64,000 bases of DNA from Notolepis coatsorum. Taxonomy: Eukaryota; Chordata; Actinopteri; Aulopiformes; Paralepididae. Position numbers and translations under genes: made by a program. Numbering within the stretch: the stretch's first letter is position 1; every line of letters starts with the position of its first letter. A model generated the notes under the pieces. It saw nothing but the letters and a program-made list of their open reading frames with translations. It searched no databases and had not been told where the DNA came from. The stretch covers positions 169,247 to 233,246 of the forward strand of contig CAXASK010002185.1 in the NCBI GenBank assembly GCA_963971535.1, given 5' to 3'. Positions 61,046 to 64,000 of this stretch are shown here, piece by piece.

Positions 61046-62270
61046 TAGGAGACACTAAAAGATGGAGTGGTGGAAGGGGGGGGGGGGGTGGTGGAGGGGC
61101 AGGGTCTTGAGTTATTTATTACATGATCCAATACTTTACAGACGGTGTAAGGATAATGAAGTCCCGACATCTCATTGTGTTTAGACCCACTCCCTACCTC
61201 AACCCTATAACCTTATAGGAACATGCCAATATTATGGGGACATAAAGATAGACACCAATTTCCTCTCTGTGCGTTCAGTAGAAAGCTGCAAGCTAACCTA
61301 TAGCTTAGCACAAATGAATGGAAGCGGATATAGACCTTTAGCCTATAGCTTAAAACTATGTATACAAACTTTGTATACAAAACATGGGATAGGCCTGATG
61401 TGATTTTTAATTTTTTAATTTTTTAATGATGTACTTTTCAAATGTTAAGCCTGCCAACTTCAAGAGGACATAATCAGAGCCCGCCTTATTGGACCACCTG
61501 CCACTTTTAACATAGCCTTTAGGGGTCAACGGTCCCAACAAGCATTGGAATGCATGTACAGTATGTACAGTATGTGCACTTTTACTTGTGACACTTAAGT
61601 AGCCTATACGTTCAGTATCAAAAACGTAAGTAGAATTCTGAATGGAGGTCTTTTATTTTTTATATCCGGGTATTCCACATTTACATAAGTAAAGGAACTG
61701 TGTAACCCCCCCCCACACACACACCTAACTATAAATCATATCAGTATAGCTTATTATTATTTATGCTCCCTGCTCAACACAGATAGAGTCTGCGGAGGAG
61801 GTCTGTGATTCTGCCCGTCCTGGTTATTACTGCTTTGATATTTGCAGTCAGTCAGAATTCAGGCTAATGTTTATACGGCCTCACGGGGCAGATTTTTTAC
61901 TATTCATTCTCCAGCTCTTCCTCAAACGGTGAAACTGTCAAATGAGTTGTCTCGATACATTCTGTACTGATGTTCTATCGCATGTAGGTCTATTATTATC
62001 CACCCTATGCCCCACCCACCTGCTTCATACAGTGATGTCATCTGGAGCAAGTTATGTATTAAGGTAATGTTTCATTGTATGTGCTTTTAGACTAAATCAT
62101 TCCTATATAATGCTCTCAGAGATGCTATACGGCGTAGGCCTATATGTCTGATTATGTATATTGGTTCTAATTAAAGTATCCCCTTTATTTCATAAACGAC
62201 ATTTTCCATATATAAAATACAACATACTACAGTTAAAGAGAGAGATGGGTTTCCCTGGAAATGTAGATAA
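60630..62270. other. Intergenic, no gene recognised
   Basis: (CA)n at about 60692-60725, then (GT)n and (GA)n at about 60993-61050. About 61570-61700 has the ACTTAAGTA-type dispersed-repeat motifs also seen near 300. No coding exon was seen. Confidence 0.5.
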
Positions 62271-62275
62271 GGATA

Positions 62276-63480
62276 GCATTGATTGATTGAAAACTTTATT
62301 TAACAGAGACCAGAAAAAGACTTTCGTATTGTTTACATCAGGGTCCCCCATTTTCAATTCATCATAACATACATGACATTCACGACATACAGATAGACAT
62401 GAATGAATGAATGAAAACTTTATTGAACAGATTGCAGAATGGGTACAATACAGTACGGCTCAATACACACAATTGTTAAGGGGATGCAGACCAGAGAAAG
62501 ACTTTCGTCTTGTTTCCATCAGGGTCCCCCATTTTCAATTCATATAGACATTTATGACATACACAACATACATGACATTTATGGCATAGGGACATATAGG
62601 TATTTAGTACTGATACATTTGTGACATAAACGGTATTCAAATATACAGTACTGTTACCCCTAGATCCTGACAGAGTATATACATATGATGGGGAGGGGAC
62701 TGTACATTAGGAGGGGGTGGGTGGGTGGGAGAGAGATATACATACGGCGGGGAGGGAATAATACATGCGGTGGGGAGGAGACTGTCTTTTAGGAGGTGGT
62801 GGGGGTTTTGGGCATTTACGGTGGCCAGTTTCCAATTGCAGTCTCCCGTAGGTGCTCGTTAAGAGCGGTTTTGAATGTGGGTAAGGATTCACATTCCTTT
62901 ACAGCTTTGGGTAGGGCGTTCCACATTGATGTGGCATAATTGCGAAACGTATTTAGTCCCTTGTTTGAGCCGAATCTGGGTTTAACATGATTTGTTGAGC
63001 TTCCTCTGGTGTAGTGGTTGTGGTATTCACTGACCTTTGGGAAGTATTTTGACATGTACATGGGTACCTTAGTCATATAGTGTATCTTGTAGACCAGGCC
63101 CATTGCAAGTTGCTGTACTCTGTCGTCTACTCTAAGTCATCCTAGGTTGTCAAAGTGGGCAGGGGTGAGGTGGGTTCTGGGGGTAAGGTCAAGTAGTAGT
63201 CTGACCAGTTTGTTTTGTGATGTTTGTAATTTTGTTTTAAGCGCCTTTGAGGTGCTTTGGTACCATGAGGTGCAAGCATAGTCATAGTACCCTTGAATGA
63301 GTGCTCCTGTTAGAGTCTTCAAGGTATTCTTGTTTACCAGAGAGGAGATCCGGTACAAGAATCTAGTTCGTTGGTTGACTTTTTTTATTACATTGGATGC
63401 CATTTTGTCACAGGAAAGATTTGCCTCTAGGACAGTACTGCTTACATCTATACATTTATGACATACCAGATCTACAAATG
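62276..63480 (-). mobile_element. LINE-A tail split by a second LINE-A copy
   Basis: An outer reversed tail (62276-62400, resuming about 63433-63480) is interrupted by a longer reversed copy (62401-63432). The inner copy has its own (GAAT)n tail start, 3' UTR and RT C-terminal codons, back to MASNVIKKVNQRTRFLYRIS near 63403. Both are clearly diverged from the 36.5-kb copy. This is insertion of the family into itself. Confidence 0.85.
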
Positions 63481-63735
63481 TGGAGTATGTGGATCAAATC
63501 TGTGCCAGAAGAACATGAGATATATGAGATACTTCCCTGTGTGCGTTTTTGGAGGAACCATAATACCCGTCTGGCTTTAGGACCATGCGTCAATGTGCGC
63601 AGCATGGCCAATGTGGGCCATACACACACACACACACACACGCACGCACACAGTAACACACAGCACTCATTTACAATAAATCGTCTCTTCGTATAATCTG
63701 GAATATAGAAGAAGGGGTCCCCCCCGGTCCGACCG

Positions 63736-63835
63736 AGAGTGACGATGACCACAACCTCAGTTTGAAGACGAGGGGACGGGAACACGTGGTAAAGAGAGTC
63801 CTTTATAAACCTCCACTGGCACAGTCGTCGTGCGT
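63736..63835 (+). promoter_or_regulatory. tgfb2: Core promoter, probably of tgfb2
   Basis: E-box CACGTG (63783-63788) lies 15 bp before TATAAA (63804-63809). A CRE-like TGACGATG lies about 40 bp upstream at 63740. Downstream the sequence becomes a CpG-containing purine-rich leader to the window end, with no start codon convincingly placed. The mammalian TGFB2 promoter is known for a CRE/ATF site and a USF-bound E-box just upstream of its TATA box. RRP15 and TGFB2 are neighbours in the same orientation in mammals. The motifs are seen; the gene name is inference, since no tgfb2 coding sequence is in the window. Confidence 0.5.
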
Positions 63836-64000
63836 AAAGTCAAGAGGAGCAGCGAGCGGGTGGCGTCTCAACACTAGTTCCCCAACTCGACGGGATGAGG
63901 AGGAGGAGGGAAGGCGGCGCGTAAAAAACGGGTCTGCAGTTGCTGCATTGAGAAGAAGGAGAGCTGTTTTTATCAGCTGAGTGAGAGACGCACACAGCCG

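Overview
The window looks like ray-finned (teleost) fish genomic DNA. It has multi-exon vertebrate genes with GT-AG introns, very many LINE, SINE, hAT-type and MITE copies with fish-style tails, (ATT)n, (GA)n and (CA)n tracts, and long minisatellites. No prokaryotic, organellar, rRNA or functional tRNA gene was seen, and no LTR retroelement or virus-like element was recognised.

Host genes, left to right. (1) naga (alpha-N-acetylgalactosaminidase), minus strand, 16601 to 6286. Eight coding exons can be read with every splice phase agreeing, giving about 517 residues. (2) A two-exon, minus-strand gene, 34121 to 30139, encodes a 509-residue alanine/glycine-rich multi-pass membrane protein with a central charged coiled coil; I do not recognise the family. 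(3) rrp15, plus strand, 41345 to 52327, with five exons and 278 residues; it is a 60S ribosome-biogenesis factor. (4) The last 300 bases look like the core promoter and 5' leader of a plus-strand gene. An E-box 15 bp before a TATA box, together with the known RRP15-TGFB2 gene order, suggests tgfb2. Only naga (lysosomal glycan breakdown) and rrp15 (rRNA maturation) have roles assignable from sequence, and the genes do not form a pathway.

Repeats fill most of the rest. From 19.6 to 27.5 kb there is a five-level nest of insertions: LINE-A, then an L2-type LINE, then a tRNA-SINE, then LINE-B, then LINE-A again. Several of its junctions are marked by target-site duplications. A near full-length LINE-A lies at 36.5-40.3 kb. 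Intron 1 of rrp15 carries an I/Nimb-like LINE remnant whose ORF1 region begins with a Tudor-like domain. Four minisatellites stand out. One is 24 copies of the naga exon-7 splice acceptor (9.6-11.0 kb). One is a 30-bp array read as coding at the naga C-terminus (6.36-6.63 kb). One is a 3-kb array of a 30-bp unit carrying a 1295-bp higher-order duplication (54.6-57.7 kb). One is a 42-bp array (59.4-60.6 kb). A further interrupted array of the rrp15 exon-3 splice donor lies in intron 3, and an inverted copy of that exon/intron boundary lies 9 kb upstream.

The least expected observations are the two arrays that grew from splice junctions (an acceptor in naga, a donor in rrp15), the repeat-extended NAGA C-terminus, the Tudor-bearing LINE ORF1 and the unrecognised membrane protein.
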